From Erpobdella octoculata (Eukaryota > Annelida > Clitellata > Hirudinida > Erpobdellidae), in assembly GCA_963978895.1 (NCBI GenBank), contig OZ022247.1:10031456-10095455 (forward strand): a stretch of DNA of 64,000 nucleotides, given 5' to 3'. Shown here one piece after another: positions 11,977-22,267 of this stretch; the stretch's first letter is position 1; each line of letters starts with the position of its first letter. The translations under genes were made by a program, and so were the position numbers. Under the pieces are notes generated by a model. The model searched no databases and had not been told where the DNA came from. It saw only the letters and a program-made list of their open reading frames with translations.

Positions 11977-14226
11977 CAGGCCCGTAGGCAGGATTTAGTG
12001 AGTGGGGGGGCTATGAAAATTAGTAGGGGGGCTACTGACGAACGAAGGCACCGAAGAAGCCTGAGCGCGAGCGCCGCAGGTGCAAAGCCGATCGCGATAA
12101 GGAGATTCGCCAAAACATTTTGTAGCATTTGACAAAAAATGGCATCCAATTTTGGATATCTTATTATTTAATTTTAGATTTTCTAAGAGTTGCAATATGT
12201 TGCTCGTAATAACAAAAATTAACAATTTCCACAGGCAATTTTGTCAAATAACAGTAAGCTTGTTGTTATCCACAATCTTGATTTTTGATGCGTGCATGGC
12301 ACACCACTGGGATGACAGCACTGAATCAAATTGTCCAAATTTAATTATTGATTAAGACAACCGTTATAGTCCACAATACAATAACTTACTTGTTTTATTT
12401 TTGATAAAAACTTGTACATCTGTATCAAATGCCAAGCACTGAATCAAATTGTCCAAATTTAATTATTGATTAAGACAACCGTTATAGTCCACAATACAAT
12501 AACTTACTTATTTTATTTTTGATAAAAACTTGTACATCTGTATCAAATGCCAAGATCAATCTTGATTTTTGATGCGTGCATGGCACACCACTGGGATGAC
12601 AGCACTGAATCAAATTGTCCAAATTTAATTATTGATTAAGACAACCGTTATAGTCCACAATACAATAACTTACTTATTTTATTTTTGATAAAAACTTGTA
12701 CATCTGTATCAAATGCCAAGCACTGAATCAAATTGTCCAAATTTAATTATTGATTAAGACAACCGTTATAGTCCACAATACAATAACTTACTTATTTTAT
12801 TTTTGATAAAAACTTGTACATCTGTATCAAATGCCAAGATTATCAATAAAATAAAATCGGATTTAAATATTTGTTTTGACAAAGATCAAACCACATGCAC
12901 ATTATAATAAAATGTACTATTTAGTTTACTTTCTTATTTTAAGTTACTAAACATCCATTCATGTGTTACCCATAAAACTTGTCATAATCTAAATAGAAGA
13001 TTAGATTATATATCAAGTCTATCATTAAACTTACATTGTTGAAAAGATTGTGTGGTTTGACAGTAAGCTTTAAAATGTTTCTTTGAATTAATCAGTTCAG
13101 AATATTGGGGTTAATAGTATTGCAGTGTCAGACTAGCACTAAAAAATACTAAATTATGAAAATAGTTTGAATTATTGAGAGTCATTCAAAAATCAAAAGC
13201 CAAAGTTTGTCAGCTAAGCTGAATTAGCTTCTTTCTCTGTTCTAAAACTGTAAGATTAAAGTTATCATAGTATTGTAAGAATACGTCCATGCACTGATTA
13301 TAAAACTCATGACAATTTTCATGTGCAAAACATGAATGGATGTGTAGTAGCTTGAAATGAGAAACTAAACTAAAAAGTCCATTTCATTATAATATGGTTT
13401 GATCATTGTCAAGACAATTATTTGAATCCGATTTTATTTTATTGCATTCTTGGTATTTGATAGGTATCCATACCAATTGCTTTACAGAGCAATTTTTCAA
13501 ACGCCAGAAGTACAAGTTTGCTTTTTCTCTCATGGGACATTGATCATCTCTGTGGTTGTAGTACTCGTGTTAGACAATAAAATGAATTTTTACAAGTGGC
13601 AACCGAGATGCCGAGAGTCATTGCAGCTGAATAGTACCAATTTAGAGTAGGAAATGCATCTTTATAGTCCAGAATAAAATCCACCATTTTCTGGAGACTG
13701 TAGCCTGGTTGAAATTTGTTTTTTAGAAACCTACTTGTAATGAGAGCCTCGTCTGCAATATATTTTTCAACATCGTCATGCCTGTCTTGTTTTAGCAGTT
13801 GCGTCAACGGTTTAAGGTCGTTGACATCTAAAAACTTGTCTGATGTTGGTAAAAGGGCAGACACTGCACAAGTCAAACCTTTAGAATAACTTAAATAACT
13901 ATCAACAAAGCTCTCCATCAACACTCCTAATATACCATCCAACATGCTAAAATAAACAGCACAAAGCTGATTCCACTCTGGTGAACACTATATTGCTAAT
14001 TACAGAATCACGTAGCGTGCTAATCTGTACTTTTGCTCTTTTTTTGTTATGAGTTTTACCAATTATTCATTCTACAGGCATGCAAATTATTATTATTAAT
14101 TTTATATTTAAATTTACTTTTATTTATTTACTTTTATTTAATTTTATTTAAAATTTTAGTGGGGGGGCTTACATTTTTAGTGGGGGGGCTGCAGCCCCCC
14201 CAGCCCCCCCGCTAGCTACGGGCCTG
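11977..14226 (-). mobile_element. Decayed hAT transposon with exact 8-bp duplication
   Basis: The ends are CAGGCCCGTAGGCAGG (left) and, reverse complemented, CAGGCCCGTAGCTAGC (right), with 11 terminal bases identical. The 8-bp target duplication ATTCCACG is exact at 11969-11976 and 14227-14234. Inside on the minus strand, 13945-13544 encodes a hAT C-terminal dimerisation-like segment (AFPTLNWYYSAAMTLGIS then VATCKNSF) with no full transposase around it. Poly-G/poly-C subterminal tracts are present at both ends. The 8-bp duplication plus the CAG-type terminus is diagnostic of the hAT superfamily. Confidence 0.9.
12272..12838. repeat. Higher-order tandem duplication inside the hAT element
   Basis: Four copies of a unit of about 118 bp start near 12319, 12437, 12603 and 12721, each beginning CACTGAATCAAATTGTCC. 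A 48-bp leader (ATCTTGATTTTTGATGCGTG...) precedes copies 1 and 3. The structure is therefore a leader plus two units, duplicated once (12272-12555 and 12556-12838). Confidence 0.85.
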
Positions 14227-14234
14227 ATTCCACG

Positions 14235-14982
14235 CCTGACAATTAGACCGACGATCTATCAATTTAGATAACGACCTTATCTAAAACTACAAATAAACGA
14301 GATACAACAAGTTGTCTTTACAAATATTTCAATGTTTTAGTTGTCTTTACAAATATTTCAATGTTTTAGTTGTCTTTACAAATATTTTAATGTTTTTTAA
14401 TAAACATCAATAAAATGAAATTATACAATGCATATACTACCTATTTGCTAACGCAAGGCGCTTCTCCAGGTTCTCAAAATCATGCATCCAGCTTTGATAG
14501 CTACTTGACCGGAAGGGAGTATTCGCAGCTACTTTTTAAAAAAATTCTTCAAAATCTTCTCATAAAACTTTTTAGCTATTTGTTTTCTAAAAATAAAATG
14601 TTTTTGCTAAATCCTTAGGGAGAAATTTCCCCCTTCCCTCCGCAAATAACGCCTCTGAAAATAATGAATAAAAATAATTAAATACTTACGTAATTATAAA
14701 ATAATGATTAAACTAACAAAAGATACACTTATTCTATACAAATATTCATTAATATTCCTCAACTCAGTTTTTACTATATGGCTTAACCAACAGGAAACCG
14801 ATATTATAATAATATGTTTTAACTTATTTGGAAGTTTTACCTCTATTTTTTTTATAGAAACTAACTAAATGTTTTGTTGCTAAATGTCCTACTAAATGAC
14901 AGTTTTATATTTGCTGTTTGTTGTTGATCAAGAGACTGTAGCCGATGTTGTCGTCTGCTAAATTTGACTGGGACTTTTCGCC
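14235..14982. other. Upstream region of HFM1
   Basis: Three direct copies of TTGTCTTTACAAATATTTCA lie at 14311-14392. A hAT-like right end (ATAACGCCTCTG, reverse CAGAGGCGTTAT) lies at 14647-14658. No gene is evident. The HFM1 promoter is presumably in 14660-14982; I see no decisive motif. Confidence 0.5.
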
Positions 14983-17900
14983 ATGAGCTTTTTCGATGCT
15001 TTTCGTCCGTCACAGACTATAAAGACACTTCATTCTAACACAACGCATGTTGGGACAGGTAGATGCGCAACTGTACCAGGGGAATTTTTTGAAGATGATC
15101 CTGAGTTTGAAACAGATACATCAAAACCGCAACGTTCGTTGGCTTTTAACAAGCTTTACGGCTACGATGACGCGGTAAAAGAACATAAAAGTAATATGTC
15201 AAGTAGTTTTGTTAGTCCATATGTACGTTTTTCTGAAGCAGTCGACTATGTGCCTTCTGCCCCTGCAGAGGAGTTTTTGCTGTCACAAGCATTTTTAAAG
15301 AAACATACACAAAGAAATAATACATTGGAAAATAAAGCTTCTGGCTTATGCAGTAGTAGCACAAATAACTTATGTAGCAATGAGTTCCAGAAAGACAACC
15401 ATTTAAAAAAATCAGCTGAGAAAAAGAGGTCACACGATTCCCAGGAGTTGCATAAGTTTGAGTCTATGCAATCAGTCATAAGTAGGGCTCCCACTATATT
15501 TAGTGATTTTGATAGGGATCAGGCAGTTGATTACTCAAATGATGACAAGCTGCCTTGTAGAGCTTCAACCAGTAAAATCCAAACAATTGCTGGAAACAAT
15601 TACAACACCTCATCACACGAAGCATTTAAAACATTCAAGACTCACAAGAAAAACTTGTTTAATGAAAATGTTTTTGACTCAAATGAAAACAGAAATTCTG
15701 ACAATTTTCATGAAGGAATAATACCTAGTGAGTTTAATTTATTCAGAAGTAGCTATTCACAGCAACCTCATCAATCAGATTGCAATTTTAAAAAGAGTTA
15801 CTTTGCACAGAAAAATTCAGAGGCAGACAATGAAAAAACCTGCTTTTTTGACTCAAGGGAAAAATTGGTTGAAAATAGCCAAATATTTGATGATCCTGTG
15901 CCTCATAAACATGCAAACATTATTTTATCGAAGGCTTCTGCTCAAGATCCGCATGGTCGACCAGTAACAGAAATTCCTCAAAAATACAGATATTTGTTTA
16001 ATTTCTCACACTTCAATACAATTCAAACGATGGCTTTCGATGATGTTCTTTACACTGACAAGTCATTGGTAATTGGTGCTCCTACTGGCTCAGGAAAAAC
16101 AGTAATTTTTGAGCTAGCAATTTTGAGATTGATCTTTTTGAAGGAAATCAAACAGCTTGCTGATTTCAAAGCTGTTTACATGGCTCCAATCAAAGCAATT
16201 GTAAGTGAAAGGTTCAAAGATTGGAAGAGCAAGTTTTCAGCCCTGGAGCTAAGCTGCTGTGAGCTTACAGGTGATTCTGATATTGAAGATTATTTTGAAC
16301 TTTCTTGTGTCCATATCATTTTGACAACACCTGAAAAATGGGATTTCATGACACGAAGATGGAAGCAGAACAGGTCTTTTATGAGACAAGTCAAACTCTT
16401 TCTAATTGATGAAGTTCACACAATTGGAGATAATATGAGAGGAGCAACTCTTGAAGCTGTCATTAATAGAATGAAAACGGTTTCAAAATTTGAAAGACTT
16501 TTTCATCACGACCAAGGGCACGATGCTCCTGATGCTGCCAAATCTTTAAGATTCGTGGCAGTGTCAGCAACAATTCCAAACATTGAAGACATAGCTGAAT
16601 GGCTTGGAGATGAGGAATCTTCTGCCATTTACCACAAGATGAATGACAGACAGCGACCCGTTCCTCTAAAAAAGGTTGTTATCGGTTATGCTAAACAAAA
16701 TTCTTCTTCTGCTTTCAAGTTTGATCTCACTCTCAATTATAAGCTTCCCAGTGTTTTAGAATTGTATTCTGAAATGAAGCCAGCTATTGTTTTCTGTTCA
16801 ACCAGAAAGGGCACTATTCAAGCTGCTCAGACTTTATCTAAAGAAATGAAATTTTCTTTCAAGCACGAGGATCTCCAGTGGCTAAGAAATATTTCGAGAA
16901 ATTTCCATGATTCAAAGCTCAGTGAAATGGTGGTGCTTGGTATTGCCTTCCACCACGCTGGATTGACAGCTGAGGATAGAAAACTGGTGGAAGAATTGTT
17001 TTCGGAAGGACGAATTGCTGTGCTGCTGTCTACAAGCACCCTTGCAATGGGAGTCAATTTGCCTGCACATCTGGTTGTCATCAAATCAACTCAGCATTAT
17101 GTCATGGGAGAATATCTTGAATATTCTGAGAGCCAGGTAAACTCAGCAAATTGTTTATCACTTACTTCACTTATTAATGTGGTTGAGGAATTAAATTAAT
17201 TTTGAAAACAGTTTATAAATTTGAGGTTTTAGTTTGTTTGCTCAATAATTTGAATTTGAATTTTTTAATCATTTCAATCAAAGCATAGTGTTTCAAATTG
17301 TCTTACTATTTTTTTTTTTTATTGTTTATGCACATTATAGTTTGAATTACTAATTACTAATTTTTTCTCTTAGGTTCTCCAAATGATTGGGAGAGCAGGC
17401 AGACCTCAGTTTGACACATCTTCAACGGCGGTGATCATGACTCAGAACGAGACGAAATGGAAATATGAATCGTTGCTGAATGGAACACAGCTGGTTGAAA
17501 GCAGTCTTCATTTGCACCTCATAGAGCACCTCAACGCCGAGATTGTCCTCGAGACGATAACAGATGTTTCAGTGGCTCTAAAATGGATTGAATCTTCGTT
17601 TTTGTATGTCAGAATACACAAGAATCCAAAACACTATGGCATCGAAGTTAACAGAAGTTCAGAATCTGTCAATAAAAAACTGCAAGAGCTGTGTTTTACC
17701 AATCTCAATAAGTTGGCTAGTCTGGGTCTCATTCAGATGGATGAAGATTGTTTCTCTCTTCGCTCATCCAGCTCTGGCCAACTGATGGCAAAGTACTGTG
17801 TTGCATTTGACACGGTCAAAAACTTTTTCGAACTTACAGGTCACGAAACCCTCGAAGAACTTCTCCGCGTGTTTTGCTCGTGTGAGGAATTTAAAGATCT

Positions 17901-19575
17901 GACGCTGCGAGTGAGTGAAAAGAAAATTTTGAATGAATTAAACAAGCACAAGAACAAAATAACTGCAAGATTCCCCTTTAAGGATAAAATTAAAACTTGC
18001 CAGATGAAGGTCAGCTGTCTGATACAAGCACAGCTCGGCTGCTTGCCACTACAAGAATTCGGTCTCCAGCAAGATACAAACAAAATTTTCAGATGTGCAC
18101 CAAGGATCGCACGATGTCTTGTGGAAATGCTCTGGAGTAAACCTCATTTCGAGCTCTTGCACAATGTGATACTACTTTCTAAATGTCTCAAGGCTAAACT
18201 TTGGGAGAATTCTAAATTCGTTGCTAAACAGCTTCCGGGCATAGGATTTGTAATGGCCACATCACTGGTGAATAACGGGATAACATCATTTGATTTGTTG
18301 CTAAAAACTAATCCTCGCAATTTGGAGCTAATGATTAACAGACAACCTCCTTTCGGAAGTACACTTTCAGAGCTTGTGAAAAGATTGCCACAATACAATC
18401 TTCAGCTTCATCAGCTTAATCCAGGAATGACCAATGAAGCAGAGGTTTTAGTCAGCATTCAGATGGCAAATGCTTCTGAAGTAGTTAAGAATCCCACTTG
18501 TGGAGTGGGACACACTTGTGTGCTGTTGATAGGCACGAGTGCTAATGTTATTATTTGTAAGATGAAGATCAGGGATTCTCTACTGATAAGTCAAAACAAT
18601 AACACGTGGACCATTAAGATTATTGTAAAGCAGAATTCCGGTGGAGATAAAGTGACAGCACATTTTATTAGTCAGGATTGGGTTGGGCTCGATGTATCCT
18701 ACACTTTTCAGCCAGCTTTTAAAGAAAAACCTGCTCATTTACTGTCAACAGTTGTTAGAAAATCCTCTGTCAAGCAGAGAAAAACATCTACAAGACCAGC
18801 CAACAAAACATCGGCAACTCCCAGAAATGAATATGAAAGATGCCTCGAAAAGATTAAACAATGCGGAGATAAAATTCCAATTTCTCCGACATTCAAACGT
18901 TTGAAGACTTCCCTGCCTTCTACTTTAGTAACTCCACAGATATCTGATTTTTCATATAAGAAGAATAGTTGCTATTCAAATCCTGTTCTTAAAAATAACT
19001 TTATGCCTCCAACTCAGAAACCTGTAAATAATATCTCAGAGAGAAATAAGCAACAGAAAGGAAACGTGTCTATTCCTACAAGTTTTGAATTAAAGAATTC
19101 TACTCAAGATTTGAAGAGAAGAAATGCCCAGTTTTCTAATATTTCCCGAAAAACCAGTCAGCTCAGTCAACTCCCATTTAATTCTTCGGTTGTGTCTTCG
19201 AGCAGGTCGATCATACCTTCGCACAGTTCTGTTGCTCCTTTGCATGGTTCAGTTAATCCTTCACAATGGAAGAAGAGGAATTCAACAGCCGAGGAAAATT
19301 ATCAAGATGATTTTTACCGCTCATCTCCGACGGAAACAGATTCTTTTCTTGTTGCTTCTCTTGACCAGGCTCTCCTAGAAAGTGAACAACTCAAGAACTG
19401 CACCGATAAAGGAGATACGTGGAATCAAGATGAAGATGATGCAGCTAATTTTGATTTGATTGACGAAGCATCATTCTTTGATGATGATGATGATGATGAC
19501 TGTGGTGAGCATGAATATAATGAAGAGAATTATGGTGATGATAATGATTACATTGGGTCTGATGATGATTGGTAG
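14983..19575 (+). CDS. HFM1: HFM1/MER3 meiotic crossover DNA helicase
   Basis: HFM1 is the Ski2-like 3'-5' helicase that stabilises meiotic recombination intermediates for class I crossovers. Exon 1 is 14983-17136 and exon 2 is 17374-19575, with a 237-bp GT-AG intron. Joined in phase they give 1451 aa (human about 1435). Visible motifs: Walker A GAPTGSGKT at 365-373, DEVH at 476-479, SAT at 528-530, STSTLAMGVNLPAH from 683, and motif VI QMIGRAGRP at 721-729, which spans the exon start. A winged-helix and Sec63-like region follows (about 780-1200). The last 30 residues are very acidic (a run of seven Asp, ending DDDW). The ATG is the first in frame with a plausible N-terminus. The gene converges with IQCE, with 326 bp between the stops. 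The single intron is striking for a family that usually has many. Confidence 0.95.
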
Positions 19576-19901
19576 AATATGACTTATATTTTGTATGTGC
19601 TAATTGTCTTGTATTTAAATCACAAAATTCATGTTGCCATTTACATAAAAACAAGTGAATAATTGTTCTGAACATGCCAAAAAATCATATTTGTCAGATT
19701 TATTTACATTTATTTGAACAACATATAGTATTATTAAACTGAAAATTATGCGATATATTTATTAGAAAAATTAGGACACAAGAATCACGAAATTGTTCAT
19801 TGGCAGAATTTGAGATTTGTTGAAGTGCATCAAAATATTATCTCACTAATACTTAAGAAAAAATGAATTGTCACAAAGCTGCAAATACGATGGCAAGTTT
19901 C
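19576..19901. other. Shared 3' region of HFM1 and IQCE
   Basis: A short convergent intergenic segment. TTTATT on the plus strand at 19698-19703 and 19757-19762 (AATAAA on the minus strand) are candidate IQCE poly(A) signals. ATTAAA at 19732-19737 could serve HFM1. Confidence 0.5.
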
Positions 19902-21341
19902 TTAGCTTGCCAGTTCATTTCTAATAACAGCTTGAATGAATTCAATAGCATCATTTGTACTCTCTTTATCCAAGTCGATTGATTGGCTTTTCGTTCTTGA
20001 ATTGGATTTTTCTAATTTCGATTCACTTGCTTCGAACAAGTTATTGTGCCTTTCTGTATGGCTTCTTATAACTGACTGGAGAAATTCAACGGTTACTTCG
20101 TCTATGGGAATATTTTTTCTGTTTGGAGTTTTTGGCGTTGAAGGAAGTTCATCAAGGTCGATTCTTGGTGTTTTTTTGTGATTGTTGTCCGTTTCGGAGT
20201 TGTTTTTCAGAGATTTTCTGGCCGAGACGCTACCATCTGTTGAGGAAGTTTTATTGTTGTTATGCTGCGATGTGCTGTGTTTCTTCAATTGTTCTTCTTG
20301 TTCTACATTTTTCTCTCTGTAGAAGTTTCTCTCTTCTTTCAGCTTCTCCACCAATTTTTGCAGTCTTCCAATTTCTTCTATCAACTCTTTCTCACGTTTC
20401 TGAGATGAAAGTAGATCTATGTTTGAATTTGATTCGCTTTTGTTCTGTTGAAGATTACTCGATCGTTCTTTCTTGATTATTGTTTCAAAATCCTTTTTCA
20501 TGTTTTCTTGGATCTCCAAGCTTTTCTGAAGGTCAATTTTGAGAGATTTGTTTTCAAGGAGGAGACGATTCTTCTCACCGCTCACTTTTAAAATGGTTGC
20601 CGTCAGCTGTTTTGTGTGTTCTTCTAAGTTTTTTGTTGGTTTTTTATTTTTGTCGGTCTGTTTGTGATTTTGATGATTATTGGTTGCAGAATCCTGAAGT
20701 TGATTTTGTTGGTGAATTCTCAGAAGTTCATTTTTTAATGTTTCAATTGTCACTTTCATCTCCTCAAAATGTGTTGTTTTCAATTCACTCTGTAATTTAC
20801 TAAGAGCTGTTTCTTTTTCTCTAAATTTTTCCTCTAGTTTCGAAAGTTTCAATTTTAAACTGTTTACCACATTGGTTGAGTCTGTTCTTGAGTCACTATA
20901 GTTTCTGCTTGAAGCATCATTCATTTTAAAGTCTAAAAACTGATTGATACTCTTTTGTTTTTTATTAACTTCGTCTTCGCTACGTCTAACTTTCATTTTC
21001 AGAGCAGATATCTCTGCATTCATTTCTTGAACTTTTTTCTTTAATGTTATAATTTCGTCATGGTATTCCTCGGGAGATTTGTAAGAAGCTCCTTTGCTTG
21101 AAACTTTGTTTTTCTGATCTAAAACACTTGCTTTTATGAATTCAAAAACGCCAACTTGTTTCATATATTCGTTTGAACTACCATATGCTAGAGACAGCAA
21201 GTTACTATTGCTGAAACTTTGTCCATTGCCCATTGAAGTGGATGCAGACATGCTACGTCGTGCAGTTCTGTTTGATGTTTTTGAGGAGGTTTTTTTGGTT
21301 GGTGGCTTCGATTTTAGGGTTGTAGCAAAAATGTGTTCCAT
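19902..21341 (-). CDS. IQCE: IQCE-like coiled-coil ciliary protein, single exon
   Basis: IQCE anchors the EVC-EVC2 complex at the base of the cilium in Hedgehog signalling. The 479-residue ORF has a Ser/Thr-rich N-terminus, then SPEEYHDEIITLKKKV and long coiled coil. The block VVNSLKLKLSKLEEKF, then KLQSELKTTHFEEMKV, matches the human IQCE segment VINGLKQRILKLEQQ... KLQTDMKTTNLEEMRI. Near the end are two IQ-like motifs: LQSVIRSHTER (421-431) and IQAVIRNELAS (469-479), the second cut by the stop. Human IQCE is about 695 aa, so this is shorter and Asn/Ser/Lys-rich. No intron is visible. The gene is divergent from ALG1, with 926 bp between start codons. The name rests on remembered similarity of one conserved block. 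Confidence 0.72.
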   Translation of the reverse strand: MEHIFATTLKSKPPTKKTSSKTSNRTARRSMSASTSMGNGQSFSNSNLLSLAYGSSNEYMKQVGVFEFIKASVLDQKNKVSSKGASYKSPEEYHDEIITLKKKVQEMNAEISALKMKVRRSEDEVNKKQKSINQFLDFKMNDASSRNYSDSRTDSTNVVNSLKLKLSKLEEKFREKETALSKLQSELKTTHFEEMKVTIETLKNELLRIHQQNQLQDSATNNHQNHKQTDKNKKPTKNLEEHTKQLTATILKVSGEKNRLLLENKSLKIDLQKSLEIQENMKKDFETIIKKERSSNLQQNKSESNSNIDLLSSQKREKELIEEIGRLQKLVEKLKEERNFYREKNVEQEEQLKKHSTSQHNNNKTSSTDGSVSARKSLKNNSETDNNHKKTPRIDLDELPSTPKTPNRKNIPIDEVTVEFLQSVIRSHTERHNNLFEASESKLEKSNSRTKSQSIDLDKESTNDAIEFIQAVIRNELAS

Positions 21342-22267
21342 ATTGAAATAAAAACATTTACTTTATAAAACGTATTGTATTATATCGGCCAATAACAGTG
21401 TCCCATCATACAGCCGGTAGATAATTATTATTCATACAGGTGCTTGTATTTTTGTGTATCTGTTGGCAACGAAGAGAAATGCGTTAAATAATTATAACGT
21501 GCTGTAAAATAATTTACCTGAAAAAATTATATTATACATTTTAAGGTAAGTAAACATTCATGCAACTGTTTGCAGTGCCGGAGCTAGGGTATGAGCACTG
21601 GCGGATCTAGAAAATCCTGGTGGAGGGATGCATTTCCAAAATTTTTTGCATTCCCCCCCCAAAAAAAAGCTGATTACCGGGAGGGAGTAGTCGTAAGTAT
21701 TTTTTTTCAAAAATTTACTTTTTTTCCAAAAAACTTATGATAGGGGTAGTCGTAGGGATTTTTCATCTAATTTTTTTTTAAATTTTTAATGATTAAAAAA
21801 CTTTCCAGACCGAAGTGTTTAGTTTACGTAACAAAATTTGAATATTTCAAGCAGCTTAACAAATCTATTTTATGGGCAAAAGTGAGTTATGAGAGAGTTG
21901 AAGAAAGAAAAGAAGCGGGAGAAAGAGTATTATTGGAAAACGAGTGGGATCGAGAGAGCGAGGGGAACTGGAGAGCGAGCAGGAATGAGAACGGGAGAGA
22001 AAGCGGGAACTGGAAAGCAACCTGGAGCGAGAAAGGGAAAGAAAGCGGGAGAGCGAGCAGGAAAAGGAGAGAAACTGCAGAAACGCGGGTAACCCCGCTT
22101 ATGATTAAATAATTCTATTACAACATATTTAGATGTTTTTTTCAAATTAAAATACATTTGCTTTAAATTCACACTCATCTTCAATATTAAAAATAGACTT
22201 CCATACTTATTTCAAGAACAGCTGTTTTAATTTAAGAGCCTAGCTTACTTTTAAATAAGCAACAAAA
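21342..22267. other. Divergent IQCE-ALG1 intergenic region with repeats
   Basis: A hAT-like end, CACTGGCGGATCTAG, begins at 21596 but has no clear partner. Poly-C and poly-A tracts follow at 21652-21668. A GAGCGGGAAAGC-type minisatellite occupies about 21890-22095 and ends in GCGGGTAACCCCGC. Promoters for both genes must lie at the two edges. Confidence 0.55.
21890..22095. repeat. GAGCGGGAAAGC-type minisatellite, copy A
   Basis: Imperfect short units such as GAGAGCGAG, GAACGGGAGAG and GAAAGCGGGA. The same purine-rich motif recurs, mostly inverted, at about 33350-33500, 43410-43545, 45665-45760 and 46240-46595. The spurious ORFs through it are compositional artefacts. Confidence 0.8.

Noticed and set aside
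10464..14658. One long hAT element from CAGAGGCGTGG (10464) to ACGCCTCTG (14658)
   Set aside because: Only the outer nine bases agree and the flanking 8-mers differ, so these are probably ends of two different old elements.
17200..17373. HFM1 broken by a stop at 17197
   Set aside because: A GT-AG intron (17137-17373) removes the stop and restores motif VI in phase.
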